Shown: positions 54,405-64,000 of the stretch, piece by piece | Numbering within the stretch: position 1 is the stretch's first letter | How the letters are laid out: each line of letters opens with the position of its first letter | Assembly: GCA_903915655.1 (NCBI GenBank) | Contig: CAIWTU010000007.1 | Span: 1 to 64,000 of the forward strand | Direction of reading: 5' to 3' | From: an uncultured Geobacter sp. | GTDB taxonomy: Bacteria; Desulfobacterota; Desulfuromonadia; Geobacterales; Geobacteraceae | Length of the DNA: 64,000 nt | Translations under genes and position numbers: made by a program | Notes under the pieces: generated by a model | Database searches by the model: none | What the model was told of the DNA's origin: nothing | What the model saw: only the letters and a program-made list of their open reading frames with translations

Positions 54405-56951
54405 CTATTCTTCTTCAACAGGCATTTCATCGGTTTCATCAGTTAATTCATCTAGCAATGCCTCCGCCTCATCGGTTTCTTCTTTTTCGGCAAGCTTCGC
54501 CACCGCAACAATCCTTTCGTTCTCTTCTTTCACCATCAGCCGGACCCCCTGGGTATTGCGGCCGATAACGGAAAACCCTGCAATAGGTATCCGGAGAATC
54601 TTCCCTTCGTCGGTAATAAGCATCAGGTCGTTCTCGTCGTTTACCTGCTTTATATCAACCACGCAACCATTTCTTTCCGTAGTTTTTATCGTAATGACAC
54701 CCTTGCCCCCCCGCATCTGCAATCTATATTCGACGAGGTCGGTCCTTTTGCCGAAGCCGTTTTCGGTCACCGTAAAGAGGGTCGAACCGAAGAAATTCTC
54801 GTTTACGATCACCATGCCGATTACCAGATCATCATCCTCAAGGCTCATACCTCGGACACCTCTGGTAACGCGGCCCATTGTCCTTGCGTCCGCTTCCCGG
54901 AAGCGGATCGATTTGCCGTTTTTGCTGGCCAGCAGAACATCCTGATTCCCGTCCGTCAGGGCTACGGCGATCAATTTATCCCCGTCATCAAGATTGAGAG
55001 CGATAATACCTCCAACCCGAGGATTGGAGTACTCACGCAGTCCGGTCTTTTTGACTACGCCATTCGAGGTTGCCATCATGATAAATTTATCATCGGTAAA
55101 CTCTTTGACCGGCAGAATAGCTGAAATATTTTCATTTGGGGAAAGGTTCAACAGGTTGACAATCGCCTTTCCCCGCGTAGCACGCCCCCCTTCGGGAAGC
55201 TCGTAAACCTTCAACCAGTACACTTTTCCCGCATCGGTGAAAAACAGCATGAAATCCTTGGAGGAGGCTATAAAGAGGTGTTCGACAAAATCCTCTTCCT
55301 TGGTTTTCATACCGGTCTTCCCTTTTCCTCCGCGACGCTGCGCCCTGTAGAGGGTTACTGCATTACGCTTGATATATCCGCTGTGGCTTACTGTTACCAC
55401 CATATCTTCTTCCACTATGGTGTCTTCCAGGGAAATTTCCGCTGTCTGGCCTACTATTTCCGTACGTCTTGCATCGGCAAATTTTTCCTTCAATTCGGTC
55501 AGCTCGGCGACGATAATTTTCAGTATCTCCGATTCGGACCCCAGTATCTCCTTCAGGCGGGCAATTATTTTCTGAATTTCCAGGTATTCAGCTATGATCT
55601 TATCCCGCTCCAGTCCGGTCAGGCGTTGCAGACGCATTTCAAGAATTGCCTGGGCCTGGATTTCGGATAAACGGAGGGCCGGATTTTCAGCAAGCTCTGA
55701 CTGAGACGCAAACCGGCCTTGCATCAAGCCCTCTTTTGCCTCAGCCGGATTTTTGGCATTGCGGATAAGTTCTATGACTGCATCGAGATGATCAAGGGCT
55801 ATCTTGAGTCCTTCAAGAATATGAGACCTTGCCTCCGCCTTTTTCAACTCGAATATGGTGCGTCGGGTAACTATTTCGCGTCTGTGCCCTATGAAGTAGT
55901 TTATGGCATCACGTAACGATAAAACCTTCGGCCTGTTATTTACAATGGCGAGCATGTTGATACCGAAGGAATTCTGCATCTGGGTATGCTTGTATAACTG
56001 ATTTAGAATGATCTGCGGGTTTTCATCTTTCTTCAATTCGATTACGATCCGCATCCCCTCTCTGTCTGACTCGTCACGCAGATCGGAGATACCTACTATT
56101 TTCTTTTCCCGCACCAGTTCGGCAATCTTCTCTATAAGACGGGCCTTGTTGACCTGATAGGGAATTTCCGTAACTATTATCGATTCACGGTCGGTCCTTT
56201 TCTGCTTTTCAACCTTGGCGCGGGCCCGCATCTGAATAATGCCCCGTCCGGTTTTATAGGCGGATACAATCCCTTCCCTGCCGTAGATAAAACCGCTGGT
56301 GGGGAAATCAGGGCCCGGAATCTTATCGATCAGTTCTTCAAAGCTCAGGTCAGGATTGTCGATAACCGCGACTATCCCGTCAATTACTTCGCCCAGGTTG
56401 TGCGGGGGAATATTTGTTGCCATCCCCACAGCAATCCCGGAAGATCCATTAACCAGAAGATTGGGAAATTTGGCCGGCATAACGAGTGGCTCATGGAGTG
56501 ACTCATCATAGTTGGTACCCATGTCAACAGTTTCCTTGTCAATATCTACAAGGAGTTCATGGGCAAGCTGCGACATCCGTACCTCGGTATAGCGCATGGC
56601 AGCCGGCGAATCACCATCCACGGAACCGAAATTACCTTGACCGTCCACCAGCGGATAGCGGAGGGAAAAATCCTGGGCCATTCGGACAATGGTGTCGTAG
56701 ACCGCCGTATCGCCGTGCGGATGGTACTTACCTATGACATCACCGACCACACGGGCAGACTTCTTATACGGTTTGTTGTAGTCGTTACCCATGTCGTACA
56801 TGGCAAACAGACAGCGCCGGTGAACAGGCTTCAGTCCATCCCGTACATCCGGAAGTGCGCGGCCGATTATGACCGACATGGCATAATCCATATAAGAACG
56901 CTTCATTTCATCTTCTATATTAACTGAAATCTTGTTGGTCTGATCTAGCAT
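54405..56951 (-). CDS. gyrA: DNA gyrase subunit A
   Basis: The 848-residue subunit cuts and rejoins [40 protein letters not shown] and the active-site Tyr in [10 protein letters not shown] are clear. The C-terminal half contains the beta-pinwheel blades, with a GyrA-box-like [15 protein letters not shown]. Position 82 (equal to E. coli Ser83) is Thr. The gene is followed on the 3' side by an acidic tail ([19 protein letters not shown]). Confidence 0.97.
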   Translation of the reverse strand: MLDQTNKISVNIEDEMKRSYMDYAMSVIIGRALPDVRDGLKPVHRRCLFAMYDMGNDYNKPYKKSARVVGDVIGKYHPHGDTAVYDTIVRMAQDFSLRYPLVDGQGNFGSVDGDSPAAMRYTEVRMSQLAHELLVDIDKETVDMGTNYDESLHEPLVMPAKFPNLLVNGSSGIAVGMATNIPPHNLGEVIDGIVAVIDNPDLSFEELIDKIPGPDFPTSGFIYGREGIVSAYKTGRGIIQMRARAKVEKQKRTDRESIIVTEIPYQVNKARLIEKIAELVREKKIVGISDLRDESDREGMRIVIELKKDENPQIILNQLYKHTQMQNSFGINMLAIVNNRPKVLSLRDAINYFIGHRREIVTRRTIFELKKAEARSHILEGLKIALDHLDAVIELIRNAKNPAEAKEGLMQGRFASQSELAENPALRLSEIQAQAILEMRLQRLTGLERDKIIAEYLEIQKIIARLKEILGSESEILKIIVAELTELKEKFADARRTEIVGQTAEISLEDTIVEEDMVVTVSHSGYIKRNAVTLYRAQRRGGKGKTGMKTKEEDFVEHLFIASSKDFMLFFTDAGKVYWLKVYELPEGGRATRGKAIVNLLNLSPNENISAILPVKEFTDDKFIMMATSNGVVKKTGLREYSNPRVGGIIALNLDDGDKLIAVALTDGNQDVLLASKNGKSIRFREADARTMGRVTRGVRGMSLEDDDLVIGMVIVNENFFGSTLFTVTENGFGKRTDLVEYRLQMRGGKGVITIKTTERNGCVVDIKQVNDENDLMLITDEGKILRIPIAGFSVIGRNTQGVRLMVKEENERIVAVAKLAEKEETDEAEALLDELTDETDEMPVEEE

Positions 56952-57075
56952 TACAACCTCGGTTTCCTGTATTATTCTCTTTCGCTCTGCTTACTGGTTC
57001 GTGTCAAGTATCGATTTGACTTCATGCGGAGAGTAAAGTCAGTGACTCTAATTAACCTGAACCTTGGGCACCAGA

Positions 57076-59457
<2,382 letters not shown>

Positions 59458-59468
59458 CTAGTAGTACC

Positions 59469-60572
59469 TCATTGAAGTATAGTGCCCCCCCGAACGGGAA
59501 AGACCTTATAATTTTGTATTCCTGAAAGAGTTATATTATCCAGGCTTGTAGTGGTAATGAAAACCTGCATATCTTTGATTTTGAGAAATTCCATGAAGTT
59601 GTTATTCCTGTCCATGTCGAGTTCGGAAGTCATGTCATCAAGCAGGAGTATAGGAGGGTTTCCATTAAGTTTTTTAATATATTCAATTTCCGCCATTTTA
59701 AGGGCTAAAATAAAGCTGCGTTGTTCTCCCTGCGAACCATGAAACTTCAATGATTTTCCATTGATAGAAAAATTGATATCATCCCTGTGTGGACCGGTGA
59801 GGGTAAGTCCCCTGCGGTTCTCATCACTGGCATTTTTGTGTAACAGCTCCAGCATGCTCAATCTAACCTCTTCGGCAGAGCCTGCTGTTCCATCTTTTTT
59901 CATAACTTCAGACCGATAGATCACCTCTGCTTGTTCATGATGACCGGATATAATAGCATAAAAATCGGTTAACAGTTTCGTTATTTTCTGGATATAGGAA
60001 ACTCTTTTTACCACAAGTCTCGCTCCGGTTTCGGCAAGCCTTTCTGTCCAGGTATCCAGACCGTTCCTATCTTCCCTTTTTAAGAGGTTATTTCTGTTTT
60101 TCAGTATCCGGTGAAATTCCTGATGTAGAGAAAGATAGCTTATATCGCTGCTGAATATTGCTCTATCAAGGTATTTCCTGCGCAAATCAGGCAAACCCCT
60201 CACCATTGCTAAATCTTCAGGTGAAAAGACGACCATGCTGAGACAACCGAAAAAATCGGCAATTTGTGTAACCGGTTTTCCGTTAATTCTCACCTTCTTG
60301 CCGGCATTTTCTATAGAGAGTGAAATTTCCTGCAATACCTCTTCATTATCAACTAGTCCTCTTACTATGGCAAAGGGATTTCCATATTTTATCAATTCCG
60401 GGTTTCTGGCCAGTCTGAACGATTTCATAGTTCCAAGAAGATAGATGGATTCAAGAAAGTTCGTCTTTCCCTGTGCATTATTTCCGACAATCAGGTTGAA
60501 TTTATCATCCGGATATATTTCAGCTTTTTCTATATTACGAAAAGAGCAGATGTATATTTTTTTTAATTTCAT
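59469..60572 (-). CDS. recF: DNA repair protein RecF
   Basis: The 367-residue SMC-like ATPase has Walker A LIVGNNAQGKTNFLESIYLL at about 27-46, an ABC signature-like LKFHGSQGEQRSFILALK and Walker B PPILLLDDMTSELDMDRN. RecF helps load RecA at gaps. It follows dnaN with a terminator-like hairpin between them, so it may also have its own start signals. Confidence 0.95.
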   Translation of the reverse strand: MKLKKIYICSFRNIEKAEIYPDDKFNLIVGNNAQGKTNFLESIYLLGTMKSFRLARNPELIKYGNPFAIVRGLVDNEEVLQEISLSIENAGKKVRINGKPVTQIADFFGCLSMVVFSPEDLAMVRGLPDLRRKYLDRAIFSSDISYLSLHQEFHRILKNRNNLLKREDRNGLDTWTERLAETGARLVVKRVSYIQKITKLLTDFYAIISGHHEQAEVIYRSEVMKKDGTAGSAEEVRLSMLELLHKNASDENRRGLTLTGPHRDDINFSINGKSLKFHGSQGEQRSFILALKMAEIEYIKKLNGNPPILLLDDMTSELDMDRNNNFMEFLKIKDMQVFITTTSLDNITLSGIQNYKVFPVRGGTILQ

Positions 60573-60594
60573 CGCTTTTTTGCACTTGTATAAT

Positions 60595-60627
60595 AAAAAG
60601 GCCTCTCTTTGGTGAGGGGCCTTTTTA
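60595..60627 (-). terminator. Hairpin between dnaN and recF
   Basis: On the minus strand, 30 bases after the dnaN stop, a stem GGCCCCTC paired with GAGAGGCC around CACCAAA-like loop is followed by TTTTTATT. It fits a rho-independent terminator or a partial attenuator that lowers recF-gyrB-gyrA transcription relative to dnaN. Confidence 0.6.
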
Positions 60628-60656
60628 CAGGCAATATTCCATTTTGGACAGTATAA

Positions 60657-61775
60657 TCAGAGGTGCATCGGCATTATAACCGATAAAAATTCATTCGAGT
60701 TCAAAGGTTTTAAAATTGCCGGCGAAAGTTCATCTTTCAAGTTAAGTTCAACATCACTTTCTTCTATGACGGAAAGTACATCAATAAAATATTTGGCGTT
60801 AAATCGCATGGCTATGTTTTCACCTTCATATTTTACTTCCATACTTTCACGAGCCTCGCCAAGCTCTGGATTGTTTGCAGATATCTCCATATTGCCATTC
60901 TGCAGCTCTAGACGTATTCCCTTAAATTTATCACTTGAAAGAATAGAGATCCTTTTCAGGGTATGGAGAAAATTGCTGCAATTGATGATTGCTGTTTTAG
61001 TGTTACTTACGGGTAAAACCCTGGTGTAATCAGGGAAGTCTCCGTCAACAAGCCTCATGACCATGGTAGTGTTACCTTTTCTTATTATGGAGCTGTTATC
61101 CATAAAAGACAATAGTACTTCTCCGGGATCGTCATCTGTTATTCTTTTAATTTCGTAAATACCCTTTTTAGGGAAAATTACCCCTTTTTGAAGTTCTTTG
61201 GTTAAGATTCCGTCAAACTCCCTTTCCGTTATTGCGAGACGATGACCATCGGTAGCCACCATTTTTAATACAATTTTCCCATCTTTTTCAGCGGCCTTGA
61301 TAAATACACCGTTGAGGCTGTATTTTGTCTCGTCGTGACAAATGGCATAAGCGGTTTTTTCAACCATACTGTTGAGAATCGAACTGTCCAGTTTTATAAA
61401 AGTACAATCATCTGTTTTTGGAAAATAGGGAAACTCGTCCGGTGAGAGTCCGACAATGTTGAACTGTGCCTTGCCGCAACGGAGATCGATCCAGTCATTT
61501 TCTCTGGTGGAAAAATAGATTTCCGAATCAGGTAATTCTTTTAGAATTTCGTAGATTTTTTTTGCGGATATCGTTACCTTGCCCGGTTTTGTTACAGTTG
61601 CCGCATAGGAACTCTTCATACCGACTTCAAGGTCAGTGGCAGTTACATCTATTCCATCCGCATGTGCTTCGATGAATACATTGGATAAAATAGGCATGGT
61701 TTTTCTTGTTTCGATTATTCCCTGAACCTTATGCAAAGCTTTTAGAAAAGTTTCTTTTTTGATCTTGAATTCCAT
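60657..61775 (-). CDS. dnaN: DNA polymerase III sliding clamp (beta subunit)
   Basis: The 372-residue clamp consists of three repeated domains. MEFKIKKETFLKALHKVQGI begins domain 1, MVEKTAYAICHDETKYSLNG domain 2, and LHTLKRISILSSDKFKGIRL domain 3. It ends in LSVIMPMHL, near the usual PMRL-type ending. It tethers DNA polymerase III. It lies 222 bases after dnaA, with DnaA boxes in the gap. Confidence 0.97.
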   Translation of the reverse strand: MEFKIKKETFLKALHKVQGIIETRKTMPILSNVFIEAHADGIDVTATDLEVGMKSSYAATVTKPGKVTISAKKIYEILKELPDSEIYFSTRENDWIDLRCGKAQFNIVGLSPDEFPYFPKTDDCTFIKLDSSILNSMVEKTAYAICHDETKYSLNGVFIKAAEKDGKIVLKMVATDGHRLAITEREFDGILTKELQKGVIFPKKGIYEIKRITDDDPGEVLLSFMDNSSIIRKGNTTMVMRLVDGDFPDYTRVLPVSNTKTAIINCSNFLHTLKRISILSSDKFKGIRLELQNGNMEISANNPELGEARESMEVKYEGENIAMRFNAKYFIDVLSVIEESDVELNLKDELSPAILKPLNSNEFLSVIMPMHL

Positions 61776-61997
61776 GCCTCCCCCGGATATTGACAGCTAC
61801 TGTTTCTATGTTTTTATAAAAGATTTTATAGTATAAAACAGATTGCTGTTGATTTGTAGCAAAACTCTTTTTTATGCTGCAAATACGATGTTTTTGTTGT
61901 TGATAAAGATGTGAGCATATTGGCCGGGTTTTGCTGGTTATGCACAGGTCAAAACTTTATCCACTTTTGGCGGATAGTTATGAACAGTTTTCTCTCC
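61776..61997. other. dnaA-dnaN spacer with DnaA boxes
   Basis: The gap contains TGTTGATAA (61898-61906, a TTATCAACA box on the minus strand), TTATGCACA (61938-61946), TTATCCACT (61957-61965, one mismatch to TTATCCACA) and TTATGAACA (61978-61986), and AT-rich stretches at 61795-61900. It is one half of a possible bipartite origin. Confidence 0.6.
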
Positions 61998-63344
61998 CTA
62001 GTCCAACAGACCCCTTCTAATAGTTTCTATGTTGTTTCTCAACTCAAAATCGATGGAGATATGATTGGTTATCTTCTTTACAGAGTGAATGATTGTCGAG
62101 TGGTCCTTTCCACCAAACTTCTCGCCTATCTCCGGGTAGGAGGCCTTGGTAAGTTCGCGACAGAAGTAAATCGCAATCTGACGCGGGATAACCAGATTTT
62201 TATGTCTTTTTTCAGATTTAAGATCGGATGTTTTCATGTTAAAGAAATCTGCAACAAATTTCTGAATAATTTCTATGGTAATGTCCTTATTTTTTTCAAC
62301 AATTATGTCTTTGAGGACTTCCCGGGCCATACAGAGGGATATTTCGTTACCGGTGAGACTGGCGTATGCACCTAACCTTATCAACAGTCCTTCAAGCTCT
62401 CTGATGTTGCTTGTTGCACTGGAAGCCAGAAAAAGGGCAACGTCATCCGGGAGATTTATCTGGTCAAGCCCTGATTTTTTCTTTAAAATGGCCATTTTGG
62501 TTTCCAGATCGGGTGGCTGTATATCCGCAATCAGTCCCCATTCAAAACGGGAGCGGAGTCTCTGTTCCAGACCTGGCATATCTTTGGGAAACTTGTCAGA
62601 AGTTACAACTATCTGCTTATGTGACTCATGGAGTGAATTAAAGGTGTGGAAAAATTCCTCCTGGGTTCTCTCCTTCCCGGCTATAAACTGGACATCGTCT
62701 ATCAGGAGCACGTCCATGCTTCTGAATTTATTACGGAATGAATCCATTTTGCTGTAACGGAGACAATTTATCAATTCGTTCATAAATTTTTCCGAGCTGT
62801 AATAACACATGCGGGCATTTTTGTTGTTCTGGTATACGTGGTTACCTATGGCGGTCAGCAGATGAGTTTTGCCAAGGCCGACTCCACCGTAGATAAAAAG
62901 AGGATTATAGGTGGCAGCAGGATTGTTTGCAACGGCCTGAGCGGCTGCATGGGCAAACTGGTTGCTTGCTCCGCAGACAAAGGTGTCAAAGGTGTATTTT
63001 GGATTCAGATTTGGGTTGTAAGCAGAATCTTTTACGGCTTCCTTTTGGATTTGGGGTTCATTTAAACCTGGTATTATTTCAGATTCGGATGGTTTTTCCG
63101 CTGTAACGCGGCAAACCTGCAGCTGTACATCGAGTCTGGACTTACAAACAACCGATACGGCCTCTTTTATCATTGCAATATAGTTTTCATTGATCATTTC
63201 CTTGAAAAAGTCGTTGGGGACTTCCAGGAAAATGGAATCATTTTTTACTTCAAGAAATCGTAACGGTAGTATCCAGGTATTTAAGGTATGCTGGGTAAGA
63301 ACTTTTTGCAGATTGGAGAGCGCTTCAAGCCAGACCTTTTCCAT
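61998..63344 (-). CDS. dnaA: Chromosomal replication initiator DnaA
   Basis: The 448-residue initiator has domain I at the N-terminus, the AAA+ domain with NPLFIYGGVGLGKTHLLTA (Walker A) and VLLIDDVQFIAGKERTQEEF (Walker B), and the DNA-binding domain IV with ASYPEIGEKFGGKDHSTIIH. It melts the origin. The length is typical. It is divergent from rpmH. Confidence 0.97.
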   Translation of the reverse strand: MEKVWLEALSNLQKVLTQHTLNTWILPLRFLEVKNDSIFLEVPNDFFKEMINENYIAMIKEAVSVVCKSRLDVQLQVCRVTAEKPSESEIIPGLNEPQIQKEAVKDSAYNPNLNPKYTFDTFVCGASNQFAHAAAQAVANNPAATYNPLFIYGGVGLGKTHLLTAIGNHVYQNNKNARMCYYSSEKFMNELINCLRYSKMDSFRNKFRSMDVLLIDDVQFIAGKERTQEEFFHTFNSLHESHKQIVVTSDKFPKDMPGLEQRLRSRFEWGLIADIQPPDLETKMAILKKKSGLDQINLPDDVALFLASSATSNIRELEGLLIRLGAYASLTGNEISLCMAREVLKDIIVEKNKDITIEIIQKFVADFFNMKTSDLKSEKRHKNLVIPRQIAIYFCRELTKASYPEIGEKFGGKDHSTIIHSVKKITNHISIDFELRNNIETIRRGLLD

Positions 63345-63628
63345 ACTTAAACCTTCTTATGTTTTAACAATTTATGCACAGTTTTATCAACAACTGTTGA
63401 TAAGCTATATATCTGTATCATTACAGATAGTTATATGTAAAAATGGATAGGTTTATTTTGGCTGTTTATAGTTATTGCCGAACTAGGAGACTAGCAGACA
63501 CGTTACTAATTAGCAAGGCTATTTTTTCCACCGGTTTTAAATTATAGATTGACAAAATAGCTGTTATATGAGTAAAAGGGGTACTTACGTATAATAATTA
63601 TTATCCACAATTATGAGGAGTTTGCAGA
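63345..63628. other. Candidate oriC between dnaA and rpmH
   Basis: The spacer holds a perfect DnaA box TTATCCACA (63601-63609), TTATGCACA (63372-63380), and an inverted pair TTATCAACA (63384-63392) and TGTTGATAA (63395-63403) just before dnaA. It is AT-rich, with TATAAT at 63590-63595 as a possible rpmH -10. Its position between dnaA and rpmH is where many bacterial origins lie. Confidence 0.6.
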
Positions 63629-63778
63629 ATGAAAAGGACATATCAACCAAGCAATGTTTCGAGAAAAAGAACCCACGGTTTTCTAGTTCGTATGTCAACT
63701 AAAAATGGAAGACTGGTCATCAAGAGAAGAAGAGCTAAAGGCAGGAAAAGGTTGGCTGTACAGATTGCTGCCAAGTAG
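63629..63778 (+). CDS. rpmH: 50S ribosomal protein L34
   Basis: The 49-residue basic protein [20 protein letters not shown] continues as [20 protein letters not shown] and ends QIAAK. It is a standard L34. GAGGAG lies 11-16 bases ahead of the ATG. It is followed after 5 bases by rnpA. Confidence 0.97.
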   Translation: MKRTYQPSNVSRKRTHGFLVRMSTKNGRLVIKRRRAKGRKRLAVQIAAK

Positions 63779-63783
63779 CAGGG

Positions 63784-64000
63784 GTGGCTCAATCATTCTC
63801 GAAGGAAGAGCGCTTGCTGAAAAGGCCAGAATTTTTGCGACTGGCTGCATCGGGCAATAAATTACATACGGCACATTTTATAATTGTATGGGATGCAACA
63901 GATGGCGCTTCTTTAAGGTTGGGTATAACTGTAAGTCGCAAAGTTGGAAATGCTGTTGTACGAAATAGCATAAAAAGGAAGGTGCGCGAAAATTTCAGGC
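63784..64000 (+). CDS. rnpA: Ribonuclease P protein component, 5' part
   Basis: The frame starts at GTG 63784 and is cut by the window edge after 72 codons. ERLLKRPEFLRLAASGNK is the RnpA start and GITVSRKVGNAVVRNSIKRK the RNR-type RNA-binding motif. It processes tRNA 5' ends with the RNase P RNA. The gene order rpmH-rnpA is typical. Confidence 0.93.
   Translation, partial: MAQSFSKEERLLKRPEFLRLAASGNKLHTAHFIIVWDATDGASLRLGITVSRKVGNAVVRNSIKRKVRENFR

Overview
The window looks like the replication-origin region of a Geobacter-type bacterium (Geobacterales, Desulfuromonadia). On the right, the minus-strand order dnaA, dnaN, recF, gyrB, gyrA, a HEAT-repeat protein, gpsA, and a REC-PAS-kinase, with divergent rpmH-rnpA beyond dnaA, matches what is known of Geobacter chromosomes around dnaA. 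The ferredoxin-linked split glutamate synthase and the YedF/DUF3343/radical SAM neighbourhood fit the same lineage. No rRNA, tRNA or CRISPR array was seen.

Layout. 1-3.0 kb is an AT-rich accessory patch: an exported or anchored hypothetical protein cut by the window edge, a PD-(D/E)XK-like protein, a frameshifted integrase relic, a TumE/TumA toxin-antitoxin pair, and a group II intron 3' remnant abutting a transposase relic. 3.0-8.2 kb is a three-gene glutamate synthase operon behind a near-consensus sigma-54 promoter. 8.4-10.1 kb carries a lipoprotein gene and hemB. 10.2-14 kb is a second accessory patch: a zeta-toxin-like module between two roughly 70-bp direct repeats, an HD protein, a fragment, a DUF1016 nuclease, and a DUF559 nuclease whose 5' end is built from palindromic repeats. 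14.2-27 kb is a plus-strand surface-polysaccharide operon (winged-helix regulator, gmd, fcl, wecB, flippase, four glycosyltransferases, YfhO-like protein) ending in a TrmN6-like methyltransferase. 27-30.6 kb holds a DUF721 protein, the DUF3343/YedF selenium-associated pair and a radical SAM/SPASM protein. 30.6-38.6 kb is minus-strand housekeeping: a dtd-TIGR02757-pabBC operon and a flavin reductase-dapF-HIT-nfo-macro operon, separated by a frameshifted hypothetical gene. 38.8-47.9 kb holds an Rrf2 regulator, cysK, larE, hsp20, polA, aroF and folA. 47.9-63.3 kb is the minus-strand replication/topology block with an alcohol dehydrogenase, a PAP2 phosphatase and a hybrid sensor at its end.

The most interesting element is upstream of aroF (DAHP synthase). 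A 32-codon leader peptide with seven Phe, one Tyr and one Trp precedes a chain of mutually exclusive hairpins ending in an intrinsic terminator. This has all the parts of a ribosome-mediated attenuator responding to phenylalanine. AroF also has an N-terminal domain of the kind used for allosteric feedback, so the entry step of aromatic synthesis may be controlled twice.

How the parts work together: the glt operon makes glutamate and its sigma-54 promoter suggests nitrogen control. The gmd-fcl-wecB block makes nucleotide sugars that the glycosyltransferases assemble and the flippase exports. The dnaA-to-gyrA block supplies initiator, clamp, repair and gyrase next to two clusters of DnaA boxes. 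All function calls come from reading protein motifs by eye; no database search was run.
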